A DNA stretch of 64,000 bases from Methanocella_A sp963769045 (GCA_963769045.1 CAVYKK010000014.1:1-64000), one strand, 5' to 3'; numbered from the stretch's first letter, positions 18,105 to 27,388 are shown. Numbers and translations: made by a program. The notes: a model not told the origin generated them from the sequence alone.

Positions 18105-18923
18105 TTATTTCCCGATTTCCACATCAAGGCTGAAGTCCAGCCATTTTGCGTCCCGCGTCAGGGCGCCCAGCGATATGACGTCCACACCGGTGCGGGCGTA
18201 TTCTCCGATGTTCTCTACGGTAATGCCACCGGATGCTTCGATAATGATTTTCGGGTTGACTTTTTTTACCCGTTTTACGCCTTCTGCAATGACTTTCGGC
18301 TTCATGTTGTCGAACATGATAATGTCTGCGCCAAGTTTCGCTGCCTTGATCGCGTCCTCGACAGACTCGACCTCGATCTCGATCTTCTTCGTAAAGCTGG
18401 CTGCTTTCTTCGCAGCCGCGAGGGAGCCCTCGATCCCCATGACAGCGATGTGATTGTCCTTGATCATAACCGCAGACGACAGGTCATATCGGTGGGCATC
18501 GCCGCCGCCCAGCCTGACAGCCTTTTTCTCGAACTTACGGAAGCCCGGGGTGGTCTTCCTCGTGGCCGCGACGCGGACGCCCTGTGGCGCTTTCGCTACG
18601 CATTTTGCCGTCAGCGTGGCGATGCCGCTCATGCGGCCCAGGAAGTTCAGCGAAAGACGCTCGGCACGCAGGATATCGGCAGCGTTGCCGCTGATCTCCA
18701 TAACGATGTCGCCGTTGCCGACCGGTTGCCCGTCCTCGCACTTCTTATTCACCGTCGTGCAGAAGTACCCGAAGACCTCGCAGGCTTCCCCGAGGCCGGC
18801 AAGGACACCGTCCTCTTTGCAGACGATACGGGCTTTTGCCTTTACCTCTGGCACGATCCCGGTGGAGTCGTCATCGTCGCCCAGGTCTTCCTCGATGAAG
18901 CGTTCGAGCTCTAAGGTGTACAT
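18105..18923 (-). CDS. nadC: Nicotinate-nucleotide pyrophosphorylase (quinolinate phosphoribosyltransferase)
   Basis: Converts quinolinate and PRPP to nicotinate mononucleotide, CO2 and pyrophosphate in de novo NAD synthesis. 272 residues from MYTLELERF. Diagnostic segments: N-terminal EEDLGDDDDSTG, SLNFLGRMSGIATLT, AATRKTTPGFRKFEKKA, GGGDAHRYDLS, IKDNHI, the IEVESVEDAI strand, IIMFDNM and EASGGI. The start is set at 18923, where GGTGA sits eight bases upstream; a longer frame to 18956 lacks support. It is divergent from nadX, which makes the precursor iminoaspartate. The third gene of the pathway, nadA, is not in the window. Confidence 0.95.
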   Translation of the reverse strand: MYTLELERFIEEDLGDDDDSTGIVPEVKAKARIVCKEDGVLAGLGEACEVFGYFCTTVNKKCEDGQPVGNGDIVMEISGNAADILRAERLSLNFLGRMSGIATLTAKCVAKAPQGVRVAATRKTTPGFRKFEKKAVRLGGGDAHRYDLSSAVMIKDNHIAVMGIEGSLAAAKKAASFTKKIEIEVESVEDAIKAAKLGADIIMFDNMKPKVIAEGVKRVKKVNPKIIIEASGGITVENIGEYARTGVDVISLGALTRDAKWLDFSLDVEIGK

Positions 18924-18979
18924 TGCGATCTCACCGTAAATCATTTGAGCGATCAAGATATATGAGACCTGCGAGAAAA

Positions 18980-19792
18980 ATGTTCCGAATTGGCATTGTG
19001 GGCGCTGGAGCCATAGGAAAGGAAATTGCGAGGGCGATCGACAACGGGACCGTCCCTGCTAAGCTGGAGGCTATCTGGGACCGGGACGAGCGTGAGGCAA
19101 CGGAGTTTGCCGAGTCACTGCAGTCGAAGCCTAAGGTGCTGCCTTTGAAAGAGCTCGTGGAGGTCTCGAACTTCGTGGTCGAGGCCGCGTCGCAGTCCGC
19201 GGTGCGCGAGGTGGCCATAGCGGCGCTGTCGCAGTCGCGCAGCATCATGGTCATGAGCGTCGGGGCATTTGCCGATAAAGAGCTGCTGGACACGGTCCGG
19301 TCACTGGCAAAATACCACCAGTGCAACATCTATGTGCCCTCAGGTGCCGTCTGCGGGCTGGACGGGGTCAAGTCCGCCGCCGTCTGCAAGATCGACAGCG
19401 TGACGATTACTACGCGCAAGCCTAAAGAAGGCCTGCGCGGCGCCCCGTTCATCGTGAAAAATAAAATCGACATCGATGCGATGACGGGACCGACGGAGAT
19501 TTTCTCCGGGCCTGCGTCAGTCGCCATCAAGGAATTCCCCGCTAACGTGAACGTGGCTGCATCCCTCAGTCTCGTCGGGATCGGCTTCGAGCGTACGCTG
19601 GTGAGGGTAGTCGTCGACCCGACCATCAAGCGTAACATGCATGAGGTCGTTGTCAGGGGAGAGTTCGGCGAACTGCGCACGGTCGTCGAGAACGTGCCTT
19701 CGAAGACCAACCCGAAGACCAGTTTCCTCGCGGCGCTGTCCGCCATTGCGACGCTGAAGCAGGTCTGCGAGCCGCTAAAGGTCGGCACGTGA
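18980..19792 (+). CDS. nadX: L-aspartate dehydrogenase
   Basis: NAD(P)-dependent aspartate dehydrogenase producing iminoaspartate for quinolinate synthesis in organisms without aspartate oxidase. 270 residues: Rossmann motif IGIVGAGAIGKEIA at the N-terminus, VVEAASQSAVRE, MVMSVGAFAD, VPSGAVCGLDGVKSA, the active-site-region FSGPASVAIKEFPANVNVAA, and the C-terminal NPKTSFLAALSAI. The start at 18980 places the Rossmann strand at once; an in-frame ATG at 18962 is possible and neither has a strong ribosome site. The nadC start is ~56 bases away on the other strand, so the promoters share this short gap. Confidence 0.93.
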   Translation: MFRIGIVGAGAIGKEIARAIDNGTVPAKLEAIWDRDEREATEFAESLQSKPKVLPLKELVEVSNFVVEAASQSAVREVAIAALSQSRSIMVMSVGAFADKELLDTVRSLAKYHQCNIYVPSGAVCGLDGVKSAAVCKIDSVTITTRKPKEGLRGAPFIVKNKIDIDAMTGPTEIFSGPASVAIKEFPANVNVAASLSLVGIGFERTLVRVVVDPTIKRNMHEVVVRGEFGELRTVVENVPSKTNPKTSFLAALSAIATLKQVCEPLKVGT

Positions 19793-19831
19793 ACGATAAT
19801 ATTAAATAGGTAAAATAATAATTATTTTTAT

Positions 19832-20182
19832 ATGTCTCTGGATACCTACCTGCCGGTGGGCCGGGGACGATACCTTATCGGATCGGAGCCACAGTCCCCG
19901 GGCAGCCTGTACTATTTTATGCCGGAAAGCCGCGATCACATTACGGTGGGCTTCGAGATCGTACGCCAGGACCGCTATGGCACGGCCGGATACTCGGACG
20001 TCATTGTCCACACGCCGGACGATACGCCTTCGTCGAAGGAAGAAGGCGAATATTCGATTCATGCGCCCGTTCGTGGTTGTCGCATCGTCGAGCTCAGGTC
20101 AGTTTCAGGCGTTAAGAAAATTTTAGCCTTCGGACAGCCGGGGCTCGGCCGGTTCCGGTTCATGGCGGCAGACGAGACATAA
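19832..20182 (+). CDS. Hypothetical protein
   Basis: A 116-residue soluble protein, rich in Gly, Arg and Pro, not assigned to a family. A mostly beta pattern is suggested (GRYLIGSEPQSPGSLYYFM, HITVGFEIVRQDRYG, YSDVIVHTPDD, CRIVELRSVSGVKKILAFG). A TATA-like A/T tract at 19800-19830 (AAATAGGTAAAATAATAATT) lies directly upstream, so the mRNA may be nearly leaderless. It follows nadX by 39 bases but probably has its own promoter. Confidence 0.6.
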   Translation: MSLDTYLPVGRGRYLIGSEPQSPGSLYYFMPESRDHITVGFEIVRQDRYGTAGYSDVIVHTPDDTPSSKEEGEYSIHAPVRGCRIVELRSVSGVKKILAFGQPGLGRFRFMAADET

Positions 20183-20315
20183 CCATAATCCCCGACATGA
20201 AGGGTTTCTTTTCAACCCGTCCTGCTATAACCACAGGTATATTTTAAATATTTATATATTAACTGTTAAATAAAAAACCAGTTGAATATCAAGTACTATC
20301 TAAGGAGGAGAATAA

Positions 20316-20579
20316 ATGGACAGGAGACTTATAGCAGTCGGCATCCTTGCAGTCATTGTGGCGATCGTTATGATTAGCGGCTGTACCAGCGGGCCGGCGA
20401 CCAATGCTACCGTAAAGCCGTCACCCACAATCGTCGTGAACAAGACCATGACCAACGTCACAGACATGGGCATTACGGGCAATAACACTACCATGCCTGC
20501 GGTGAACCCGGTGCCGATGGCCGGTAATAACACTACTAAGATGCCAGCTGCGAATAATACTACAATGCCAAAGTATTAA
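20316..20579 (+). CDS. Small secreted lipoprotein-like protein rich in N-glycosylation sequons
   Basis: An 87-residue protein: basic start (MDRRL), a hydrophobic stretch to about residue 22 and a lipobox-like ISGC, so probably exported and lipid-anchored at Cys23. The remainder is Asn/Thr/Pro/Met-rich with several N-x-T sequons (NAT, NKT, NVT, NNTT repeated), as in heavily N-glycosylated archaeal surface proteins. No enzyme domain. AAGGAGGAG lies about 8 bases before the start, and a hairpin terminator follows. Single-gene transcript; function unknown. Confidence 0.75.
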   Translation: MDRRLIAVGILAVIVAIVMISGCTSGPATNATVKPSPTIVVNKTMTNVTDMGITGNNTTMPAVNPVPMAGNNTTKMPAANNTTMPKY

Positions 20580-20609
20580 ATCGGGCCATCAAGGTAAAAA
20601 CCAGCCTGC

Positions 20610-20640
20610 AATCGCGCCCGTGTCGGCGCGATTATTTTTA
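20610..20640 (+). terminator. Terminator after the lipoprotein-like gene
   Basis: AATCGCGCC (20610-20618) pairs with GGCGCGATT (20625-20633), followed by ATTTTTA. It is ~30 bases after the stop and precedes the convergent lhr gene. Confidence 0.6.
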
Positions 20641-20720
20641 GCGATACAAGCGTATACCGCCCGGCAGCCTTCGCGCGCGCGAGATGCCGCCCGTCACCAG
20701 TCAATTAGTATTTTTATTAC

Positions 20721-23534
20721 TCATGCCCAGAACCGTTTTGTCCTGACGTAGTTACGTTCTTCCTTCAGGATGTCACGGTAGAAGTCCTCTTCGTCTTCGC
20801 GCAGCTTCCGTATGACCCGCGATGCGGTCTCCGGCCCCAGCCCCCGGGACGCCAGCGCGATCACCGCGCTTCGGCCGTGTGACAGCACGAGGTTGCCGTT
20901 CCGGTAGACACGCTTGACCCGGACGCGATCGGGCTCGTTCGCGAACTTCCCGGCTTTCTGCGCCTTCTTCACCAGGTCTATCTCTTCCTTCTCCCAGGGC
21001 TTCAGGGCCGCAATCATCCTTGAGCCGCAGACGGGACAGACGGGGACCTCCTCGACGTCTTTCACCTTGCGCTTCGACGAGTACTTCTGGCAGGTCAGGC
21101 AGAACATGATCACGTGGTCGTTCATGATCCGTTCCTTCAACGCCAGGATGATCGAGCGATCGGCCGTCTCCGGCGCCATCAGCTCGCGGCCGCCGGTAAA
21201 GCCGGCGCTGCCGATGGGGCTGACCCGTCCGGCGGCGAGCTTTATATCTCCGCATCGGATCAGGTTCAGGGCCGCCACGGTGTTCTGCACGTCCAGCCTG
21301 TCGTGCAGGATTTCGTTGACCGCCTCGTTGTACATCGGGGTGCCCTCGAAGACCTGGAGCAGCTTCTCCATGCTGATGCGCTCGTAGTCCACGTCCCGGG
21401 ACAGCGCGCCGAACTTGCGGGCGACATGGACCATCTTCCATTTCAGCAGGATGGTGTTCTTCAGCGTCCTCTCGATGATAGGCTCGATGTACGTCGGCTC
21501 CAGCTCGTCGATCATCTTCACGATGTCGGCCGCGCGGATGCGCTTCGGCAGCTCCAGCTTGATGCGGTACGGGTCGATTTCCATGGCCACGCCGCCCCCG
21601 AACCGCGAGGCCAGTAACGCCGTCAGCACCCGCCCGAGGGTCTCGTTCACCTTGCTGCCGAAGCAGGCGTTGATAACGATCGTCCGCTCCTCGTCTTCCA
21701 CTGTGATGATCCGGTCGGTGGGTACCGGAAAGCCTCCGGCGATCTGCTTGCGCACGTAGGCCACGAACCGGCGGACGGTGGCCTCGTCCGTCGGGTACCG
21801 GCGCTTGAGGGACATTACGACCGCCTCATCCGAGGGGCTCTCCTCTACCATGCGCCGTACGGCACCTACTTCCATGGCCACCCCGAATGGCACAGGTATC
21901 TCTTCGCCGGTCCACGAGGGCACCTCGCCCTGCGGGTTCTCGATCGGTTCCACTCTCACCCGGTCCTCGGTGACCTCCACAATACGCCACATGTCGCCTT
22001 TGGTAATGAAGATCGCCCCGAGCTCGGCAAAGTTGATCACGAACGCCTCGTCCAGCGTGCCGATCATCCGGCCGCTGATCACGTCGTAGACGTCGTAGCG
22101 CTTCTCGTCCGGTATCATGGAGAGGTTCTCGTACATGTACTGCCGGGTCTTCGCCTTCCGAGCGATCATGCCGTCCTCACTCACGAAGATCAGCCGCTCT
22201 TCGACGAGCTGCTTCAGCACTGCGTCGAACTCCTTTCTGGTCAGCTTCTTGAACGGGTAGGCTTTCCGCACGATCTCGAAGACGTTGTTCTCGCTTATGT
22301 CGCCATACTCCAGCGCCATGGCGCAGACCTGGTTGGCGAGCACGTCATAAGAGCACTTGAACAGGTCGATGTTCTCGATCTGTCCATCGGACGCCCGGCG
22401 GCAGATGGCCCAGGCTTCCGACGCATCGTCCTCGTTGATCGCGATGATTGTCCCTTTGGAAGTCTCGCCTGCACGGTGGCCTGCCCGACCCACACGCTGC
22501 AGGAGACGGGAGACTTCGCGGGGCGACATGTACTGGATGACGTGGTCGATCTCGCCTATATCGATGCCCAGCTCCATTGACGAGGTGCAGACGAGCGTGT
22601 TGATCCTGCCTTCCTTGAACGAGTCCTCCGCCTCGATACGGGCGTCTTTCGACAGGGAGCCGTGGTGGACGGCGATGGGCTCGTTCAGCTTCTTGAACCG
22701 GGCGCCGATAGCCTCGGCCGACTGTCGCGTGTTGACGAACATCAGCGTGGACTTGTTCTTTTTGATAAGGGCGATCATCGTCCGTATCTGTGCGGCGATG
22801 TCCGGGTCCGTCAGGAGCTTGCGGGCCATTGACTTATCAAGGTCGATGGTCTCGGGGTAGGTGACGTGGAAGTCGAGCGACTTAGCCACGGACACTTCGA
22901 CGATCTGTACCTGCCGGTCCGAGCCGGACAGGAACTTCGCGACCTCCTGCGGGCTGCCCACGGTCGCCGACAGCCCGATGCGCCGGAACTCCGAGAACCG
23001 GGCCAGCCGTTCGAGCGCGATGGCGAGCTGGGTGCCGCGCTTGGAAGACGCCAGCTCGTGCACTTCGTCGACCACGACCATGGCCAGCGAGCGGATATTG
23101 TGCCGGATGCGGCTGCCCATGAGCATCGCCTGCACCGTCTCCGGCGTGGTGATGAGCACGTCGGGCGGCCGCAATGCCTGTCGCCGGCGCTCGTGCTGCG
23201 TGGTATCGCCGTGCCGGACTTCGATGGTGATGCCGAGCCTGTCCGACCACCACTTCATGCGCTTCAACATATCCCGGTTGAGCGCCCGCAGCGGCGTCAC
23301 GTAGAGCACCGAGGTCCCCGCGCGGTCCTCCGGACTCATCTTGAGCAGCATGTCAAAAGCCGGCAGCATCGCTGTCTCAGTCTTGCCAGTGCCAGTTGGA
23401 GCTATGACTAAAGTATGGCTGCCGGACAGGATGACCGGAAGGGCCTTCGACTGCGTCTCGGTCGGCTCGGTCATGCCGAGCTCAGAGAGCGCATCGCGTA
23501 TTTTAGGATCTAAAAGCTGGAAAACATTATCCAT
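20721..23534 (-). CDS. lhr: Lhr-family ATP-dependent helicase
   Basis: Large superfamily 2 DNA helicase of the Lhr-core type, implicated in archaeal DNA repair and replication-fork processing. 937 residues. RecA domain 1: Walker A APTGTGKTE near residue 45, TPLRALN, TTPETVQ, the DEVH box, and motif III LSATVG. RecA domain 2: MFVNTRQSAE, VHHGSLSKDAR, and motifs V/VI (TSSMELGIDIG, LLQRVGRAGHR). A winged-helix and Lhr-specific region follow. Near the C-terminus (about residue 805) lies a four-cysteine zinc finger (CLTC and CPVC). Transcribed alone. Confidence 0.93.
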   Translation of the reverse strand: MDNVFQLLDPKIRDALSELGMTEPTETQSKALPVILSGSHTLVIAPTGTGKTETAMLPAFDMLLKMSPEDRAGTSVLYVTPLRALNRDMLKRMKWWSDRLGITIEVRHGDTTQHERRRQALRPPDVLITTPETVQAMLMGSRIRHNIRSLAMVVVDEVHELASSKRGTQLAIALERLARFSEFRRIGLSATVGSPQEVAKFLSGSDRQVQIVEVSVAKSLDFHVTYPETIDLDKSMARKLLTDPDIAAQIRTMIALIKKNKSTLMFVNTRQSAEAIGARFKKLNEPIAVHHGSLSKDARIEAEDSFKEGRINTLVCTSSMELGIDIGEIDHVIQYMSPREVSRLLQRVGRAGHRAGETSKGTIIAINEDDASEAWAICRRASDGQIENIDLFKCSYDVLANQVCAMALEYGDISENNVFEIVRKAYPFKKLTRKEFDAVLKQLVEERLIFVSEDGMIARKAKTRQYMYENLSMIPDEKRYDVYDVISGRMIGTLDEAFVINFAELGAIFITKGDMWRIVEVTEDRVRVEPIENPQGEVPSWTGEEIPVPFGVAMEVGAVRRMVEESPSDEAVVMSLKRRYPTDEATVRRFVAYVRKQIAGGFPVPTDRIITVEDEERTIVINACFGSKVNETLGRVLTALLASRFGGGVAMEIDPYRIKLELPKRIRAADIVKMIDELEPTYIEPIIERTLKNTILLKWKMVHVARKFGALSRDVDYERISMEKLLQVFEGTPMYNEAVNEILHDRLDVQNTVAALNLIRCGDIKLAAGRVSPIGSAGFTGGRELMAPETADRSIILALKERIMNDHVIMFCLTCQKYSSKRKVKDVEEVPVCPVCGSRMIAALKPWEKEEIDLVKKAQKAGKFANEPDRVRVKRVYRNGNLVLSHGRSAVIALASRGLGPETASRVIRKLREDEEDFYRDILKEERNYVRTKRFWA

Positions 23535-23849
23535 TATCGTGTCATCTTAGATGCTATTGCATGTAATTAATCCTTTGTGGTTATCTCATCTGCCATCGTC
23601 GAATTCGTAAGCCCATTCTGGTTTTATTATGCAGGATAATCCTGACGATATACCTTATTTACGGGTTGAAAGCTGCATCTGATTTGTCGCGGTGGCGTCG
23701 TCGTTTTTTCAGGTCTCATGAAAAATTTAATAAATGAAGCCGACGCATGCCGATCTAACGATAAATGTAATAAACCATATAAATGGAGTTTAGACATAGC
23801 TATTTTTCATCACCTCTACTTGAAAATACCCTTTTTCATCCGTCGAGTG

Positions 23850-23921
23850 CTCCGCCGTCCGGGCCGCGTGCTTACATTATCAGAGATCAAAAGAGCTGGT
23901 TAGGGTCTGTCCAATATTAAT
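23850..23921. repeat. Degenerate partial copies left of palindromic element copy 2
   Basis: GTGCTCCGCCGTCCGGGCCGCG at about 23848-23870 is a broken piece of the core arm, and GGTCTGTCCAATATTAAT at 23904-23921 is the unit end seen at 8.2-8.3 kb, directly abutting the core. The wider 23535-23850 stretch shows no gene. Confidence 0.65.
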
Positions 23922-24506
23922 CGCGGTGCGACGCCCATGCTTACTTCGTCGCATGGGCTACTCCGGGTTTTTCCGGTGCTGCGCCGTCCGGGCCGCGCTC
24001 GCACCCCCGGAGACACGCCCCGGCGGCGCCTCGCTTCGCTCGGCTGCGCCCGGTCGAGTCCCTTCGCAAGCGCTAAGCAACGCGCCTATCGGCAGCGTTC
24101 ATTGCCCGGCCGCCTCCGCACCCCTCGCACAGCTATCGCGTGCGAGGGGCCTTCGGCCAGAAAAACCCTCCGCCTTCCGCGGAGCAGCAAAGGCTACCCT
24201 TACCCAGACTATTATCAGAGTTGTTGCCTTTACTGGTGTTGGTATGGGTAGCCTGTGCTTCTCCGCGGAAGGCGGAGGGTTTTTTCGGCTTGCCCGCTCG
24301 CACGCGATAGCGGTGCGAGGGGTGTGGAGGTGGCGGGTGTGAAAAACGCTGCCCAAAGGGCGCGTTTTTCAGGGCTTGCAAAGGAGGCTCAACGCTGCCG
24401 AAGGCGCGTTGGGCCGACGAAGGTGCGAGCCCGTCGCCCGACACCGGAACACCGGAAAAACCCGTAGTAGCACGTGCGGCGAAGCAAGCACGGGCGTCGC
24501 ACCGCG
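23922..24506. mobile_element. Giant palindromic non-coding element, copy 2
   Basis: About 585 bases, near-identical to 8340-8916 and in the same orientation. The terminal CGCGGTGCGACGCCC/GGGCGTCGCACCGCG inverted ends, the GGGTTTTTCCGG arm and the CCCTCGCACAGCT and CCCTCCGCC inner arms are all kept. Differences between copies partly preserve pairing: CTATCGCGTGCGAGG on the left arm here against GCACGCGATAGCGG on the right, where copy 1 has CTACGCGTGCGAGG and GCACGCATCAGCTG. That hints at selection or conversion of the folded form. No protein is credible. Confidence 0.75.
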
Positions 24507-24780
24507 ATTAGAAATGGAAGTATTAGATATCGGCCGGTATGATTTTTCAAGTTGTCATTATTCCTTTTCAACAAGAAGCAAGCACGGGCGTCGCACCGCG
24601 ATTAGAATGGGGACTATTAGCTATTGGCCGGTATGTCCTTTTACAAAAAGCAAACACGGGCGTCGCACCGCGATTAATATGGGAAGTATAGGTTATCTGC
24701 CAGGATGCTTTTGCAAGAACAAGCACGGGCGTCGCACCGCGATTAGAATGGGGAGTATCGGATATTTGTTGTCAGGCCTT
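24490..24780. repeat. Diverged tandem repeats, right flank of palindromic element copy 2
   Basis: The motif ACGGGCGTCGCACCGCGATTA recurs at 24490, 24584, 24656 and 24725 (spacings 94, 72 and 69), each followed by a variable A/T-rich stretch beginning roughly GAATGGGGAGTAT. The intervening pieces are recognisably related to one another, unlike CRISPR spacers. Compared with copy 1, this flank is longer and more diverged. Confidence 0.75.
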
Positions 24781-24819
24781 TTTATGAGACGATTCAAAAT
24801 ATGGCGACTAAGATATTGA

Positions 24820-25836
24820 TCATTTCCTTCGGCAACATAAATTCGCCGCAGTCATGAGAGAAATCAGTAATTCGTGTTCCTTAACTGCAATGATACGGGC
24901 CTGTTCAGAGATTTCTGTCAGTGAGGCACAGCCACAGTCGACCTCGAGGAACATTTTAGCCATCTGCGACCACATAGCGCCGACCTGCCGGTAGCCGTCC
25001 GAGACTTCTGCCAGCGGCGCCGACCCTGTGACCTTGCTCGCGTACTGCAGGAAGTCGGCGTACAGAAATCGGAAACAGCCTCCGCCTATCCCGTCGCCCT
25101 CGATGGCGTCGTGCGCCTCGCGGCAGACACGGCCCAGCTCCTTTTTGCCGTAGGTATCTTCCCACATGCGGACGCAATTTGCGAAGTAATAGATGCCCCC
25201 GATGCCGACGTTACGGATGGTCGAGTTCAGCATCTCGGTGGCGTTCATCCCGATGGCGCCCATGACGACCTTCGGGTCTACCTCTATCAGTTCCGGGATG
25301 TCGATCTCGAACCAGCGGTTCTGGGGAGGGAACGGCTTGTGATGCGAAGACCGTGCCTCGGAGAGGTCATCTAACGACATCTCGATCAGCCCGTCCCGGG
25401 AACGATCGGCGACGTAAGCCGTATCCTCATCCACGCCGGCGACGACCAGGCAGTGTGCCCCGAAGTGGGCGTTGCAGCGCAGGAATTTCAGGTAGTAGGC
25501 ATCTGTGTGCATCATGACAGGCCGGCCGGCATCAAGCATCGAGAGCATGGTCTCCCGGGCACGCTTCTGGCTGGACGACTCTTTGATGACGAGCCGCGCG
25601 CCCAGCTTTTCGCAGACGCGCCGGTCCAGCTCGAGGTTGCCGCAGCGGCCCCCGATCATCGGACGGGTGAGGTTACGGCCGTTCCAGTAATAGAACCCGA
25701 GGCCTTCGCCGATGCCGAAGAAGAGTTCCTCCGGGAAGCGGTGCCCTTCGAAAGCGAATACATCACGGAGCGCGGTAGTATCGCTATGGACACCTTTCTT
25801 GTGCTCGAAGTCCCTGAGGATCTGTTTCATAGACAT
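24820..25836 (-). CDS. BtrH N-terminal / DUF4872-type protein
   Basis: A 338-residue soluble protein resembling the butirosin-biosynthesis BtrH N-terminal domain followed by DUF4872. The N-terminal part has a papain-like cysteine-protease/acyltransferase look: GGRCGNLELDR, RPVMMHTDAYYL, the His-containing HFGAHCLVVAGVDE and AYVADRS. BtrH transfers an acyl chain from a carrier protein in antibiotic synthesis; archaeal relatives are uncharacterised and no acyl-carrier or biosynthetic genes flank this one. The C-terminal half is helical and its cysteine pair (VDCGCASL) may be structural. Starts at MSMKQ; the second Met is also possible. Confidence 0.75.
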   Translation of the reverse strand: MSMKQILRDFEHKKGVHSDTTALRDVFAFEGHRFPEELFFGIGEGLGFYYWNGRNLTRPMIGGRCGNLELDRRVCEKLGARLVIKESSSQKRARETMLSMLDAGRPVMMHTDAYYLKFLRCNAHFGAHCLVVAGVDEDTAYVADRSRDGLIEMSLDDLSEARSSHHKPFPPQNRWFEIDIPELIEVDPKVVMGAIGMNATEMLNSTIRNVGIGGIYYFANCVRMWEDTYGKKELGRVCREAHDAIEGDGIGGGCFRFLYADFLQYASKVTGSAPLAEVSDGYRQVGAMWSQMAKMFLEVDCGCASLTEISEQARIIAVKEHELLISLMTAANLCCRRK

Positions 25837-26065
25837 TAGGTAAACGTTATTGAAGTTAAATCTTGGCCACTGCTCTAGGCGTTTGCCTTCCTTGCATGAG
25901 CGCCAGTCCTGCGGGCGAAGTGCCTCCGCCCGATAATATTATATAATAATTGTTATTTAATTAAACTAAAATCAGATGTCCGGACCCTGCGGCATCCCGC
26001 ACAGGGCCGTGCCGGAAAAGCTATAAAGTACGACCGTTACAGCACACAGGAAAGGTGAACCTGCC

Positions 26066-26281
26066 TTGTACATCCCGCTAGCAGTCCACAAGAACGAGCT
26101 CGTCGAAATCGGCAACATGGAAACGTTCTCTCATTATTTCTGCCTCGCCAAGAAACAAAAAATGACGCCGCTGGCAACACATGCCGCCATGGCGCACCAG
26201 GAAGAGGAGGCTGATGACGAGGAGAAGACCTACTTCGAAGACGGGGCCATCGAGATCGCAGATGAAGACGATCAGCTCTGA
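26066..26281 (+). CDS. Small acidic hypothetical protein
   Basis: A 71-residue protein whose C-terminal half is very acidic (EEEADDEEK, IEIADEDDQL); the first half (HKNELVEIGNMETFSHYFC) is mixed. No known motif. AGGAAAGGTGAACC precedes the start and a T-run follows the stop, which supports a real gene. Function unknown. Confidence 0.55.
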   Translation: MYIPLAVHKNELVEIGNMETFSHYFCLAKKQKMTPLATHAAMAHQEEEADDEEKTYFEDGAIEIADEDDQL

Positions 26282-26449
26282 GCTATTTGCTTTTTTTATT
26301 ATCTATTAAAGATGGGCAGCCCTGACAGGCGTCGATTTACAATATGTGACAGCTACTGGAAATCTGCTAACGAAAAATGTATGATAATACCGGGTACTTC
26401 CGTTCGCGCGCGCGAAGGCAGCCAGGCCAGCCTGCACATCCTTGCAGGC

Positions 26450-26665
26450 CTATAGCTTTCCCAGCTTTTCCTGCTGTTGCACCTTGTATATCATCGAGAC
26501 AAGGATGCTGCCAAGCAGGATGACCAGCGCGGCGACCACGATAATCCCGAGCGCTATGTAGTCATGGCCCAGGAAGTGGGAGGCCACCCCGGCAAGGCCG
26601 ATCACGATGGCGAGCAAGATGTACCAGGCTTTTACGTTCTTTAGATCAAGTTTTGTGACATCCAT
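26450..26665 (-). CDS. Small two-helix membrane protein
   Basis: A 71-residue protein with two hydrophobic segments (about residues 14-32 and 37-60) between a charged N-terminus (MDVTKLDLKNVK) and a polar C-terminus (KVQQQEKLGKL). It starts 4 bases after the purE stop, so the two genes are co-transcribed, but no functional link is evident. Confidence 0.65.
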   Translation of the reverse strand: MDVTKLDLKNVKAWYILLAIVIGLAGVASHFLGHDYIALGIIVVAALVILLGSILVSMIYKVQQQEKLGKL

Positions 26666-26669
26666 ATTA

Positions 26670-27053
26670 TCATGCCTGCAATATCCTTATGGCGAGATGC
26701 GCTGCGTTTTCTCCGTTGTCAATCCCCACGCACGCTACCGGCACGCCTTTGGGCATCTGGACGATGGACAGCAGCGCGTCGAGGCCGCCCAGCTTGGCGG
26801 ACACCGGGACGCCGATCACCGGCTTTTTGGTCCGGGCAGCCACGACGCCCGGCAGAGCGGCAGCCAGGCCGGCGATGGCGATGAAGACCTTTGCGTCAGT
26901 CTTTTTGACATAGGCGTCCAGCTCGTCCGGGTTCCGGTGAGCCGACAGCACCTGAAGGTCATAAGAGACGCCATTCTTAGACAGCACTTCGATGGCCCGG
27001 TCCGCAATGGGACGATCGGAGGCGGAGCCGAGGATGACAGCAACGTCTACCAT
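26670..27053 (-). CDS. purE: AIR carboxylase catalytic subunit (PurE)
   Basis: PurE moves CO2 onto aminoimidazole ribonucleotide in purine synthesis. 127 residues, shorter than the ~160 of bacterial PurE. Motifs: ILGSASDRP (phosphate loop) at the N-terminus, VLSAHRNP, the AGLAAALPGVVAA loop, PVIGVPV, and the C-terminal GIDNGENAAHLA. The loop reads AGLAAALPG where class I enzymes have GGAAHLPG, so the class (N5-CAIR mutase or direct CO2 use) is uncertain. No purK or other pur genes are nearby. Confidence 0.88.
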   Translation of the reverse strand: MVDVAVILGSASDRPIADRAIEVLSKNGVSYDLQVLSAHRNPDELDAYVKKTDAKVFIAIAGLAAALPGVVAARTKKPVIGVPVSAKLGGLDALLSIVQMPKGVPVACVGIDNGENAAHLAIRILQA

Positions 27054-27178
27054 AAAGTATCAGATGTAAAAAGGGGGCTGAGATATATAATTGTTGGCTC
27101 TATGGCGATCTTCCGGCAGGGCTTCCCGTTGAAGCCTGAGTAGAAGGGAATAACAATAAAACAGTATTGGGCCGGGTT

Positions 27179-27388
27179 TCAGGGTTTAGAGCGCACAGCC
27201 TTCGACCGCATGGCCTTTTCCGAATGCCGGGGGGTCGATACATTGGGCTCGTATTCCTTGAACTTCGTATAGGATAGCAAGTGATCAAGCGGGTGCGCGG
27301 ACTTTAGCTCCTCAAGGAGCTTGTAGAACGCTTCCTTGTCCTTCGCCTTGAGCTTGACAAGCCTCTGGATATCTTCACCTGTTATCAT
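27179..27388 (-). CDS. Small hypothetical protein
   Basis: A 69-residue, highly charged, helical N-terminal half (VKLKAKDKEAFYKLLEELK) and a basic tail (KAMRSKAVRSKP). GGAGGTACGACGATG precedes the start. No family recognised. Confidence 0.5.
   Translation of the reverse strand: MITGEDIQRLVKLKAKDKEAFYKLLEELKSAHPLDHLLSYTKFKEYEPNVSTPRHSEKAMRSKAVRSKP

Noticed and set aside
8188..24780. The segment between the two giant palindromes as a composite transposon
   Set aside because: The cargo is ordinary housekeeping genes (nadC, nadX, lhr, rbcL), there is no transposase, and no terminal duplications were seen.
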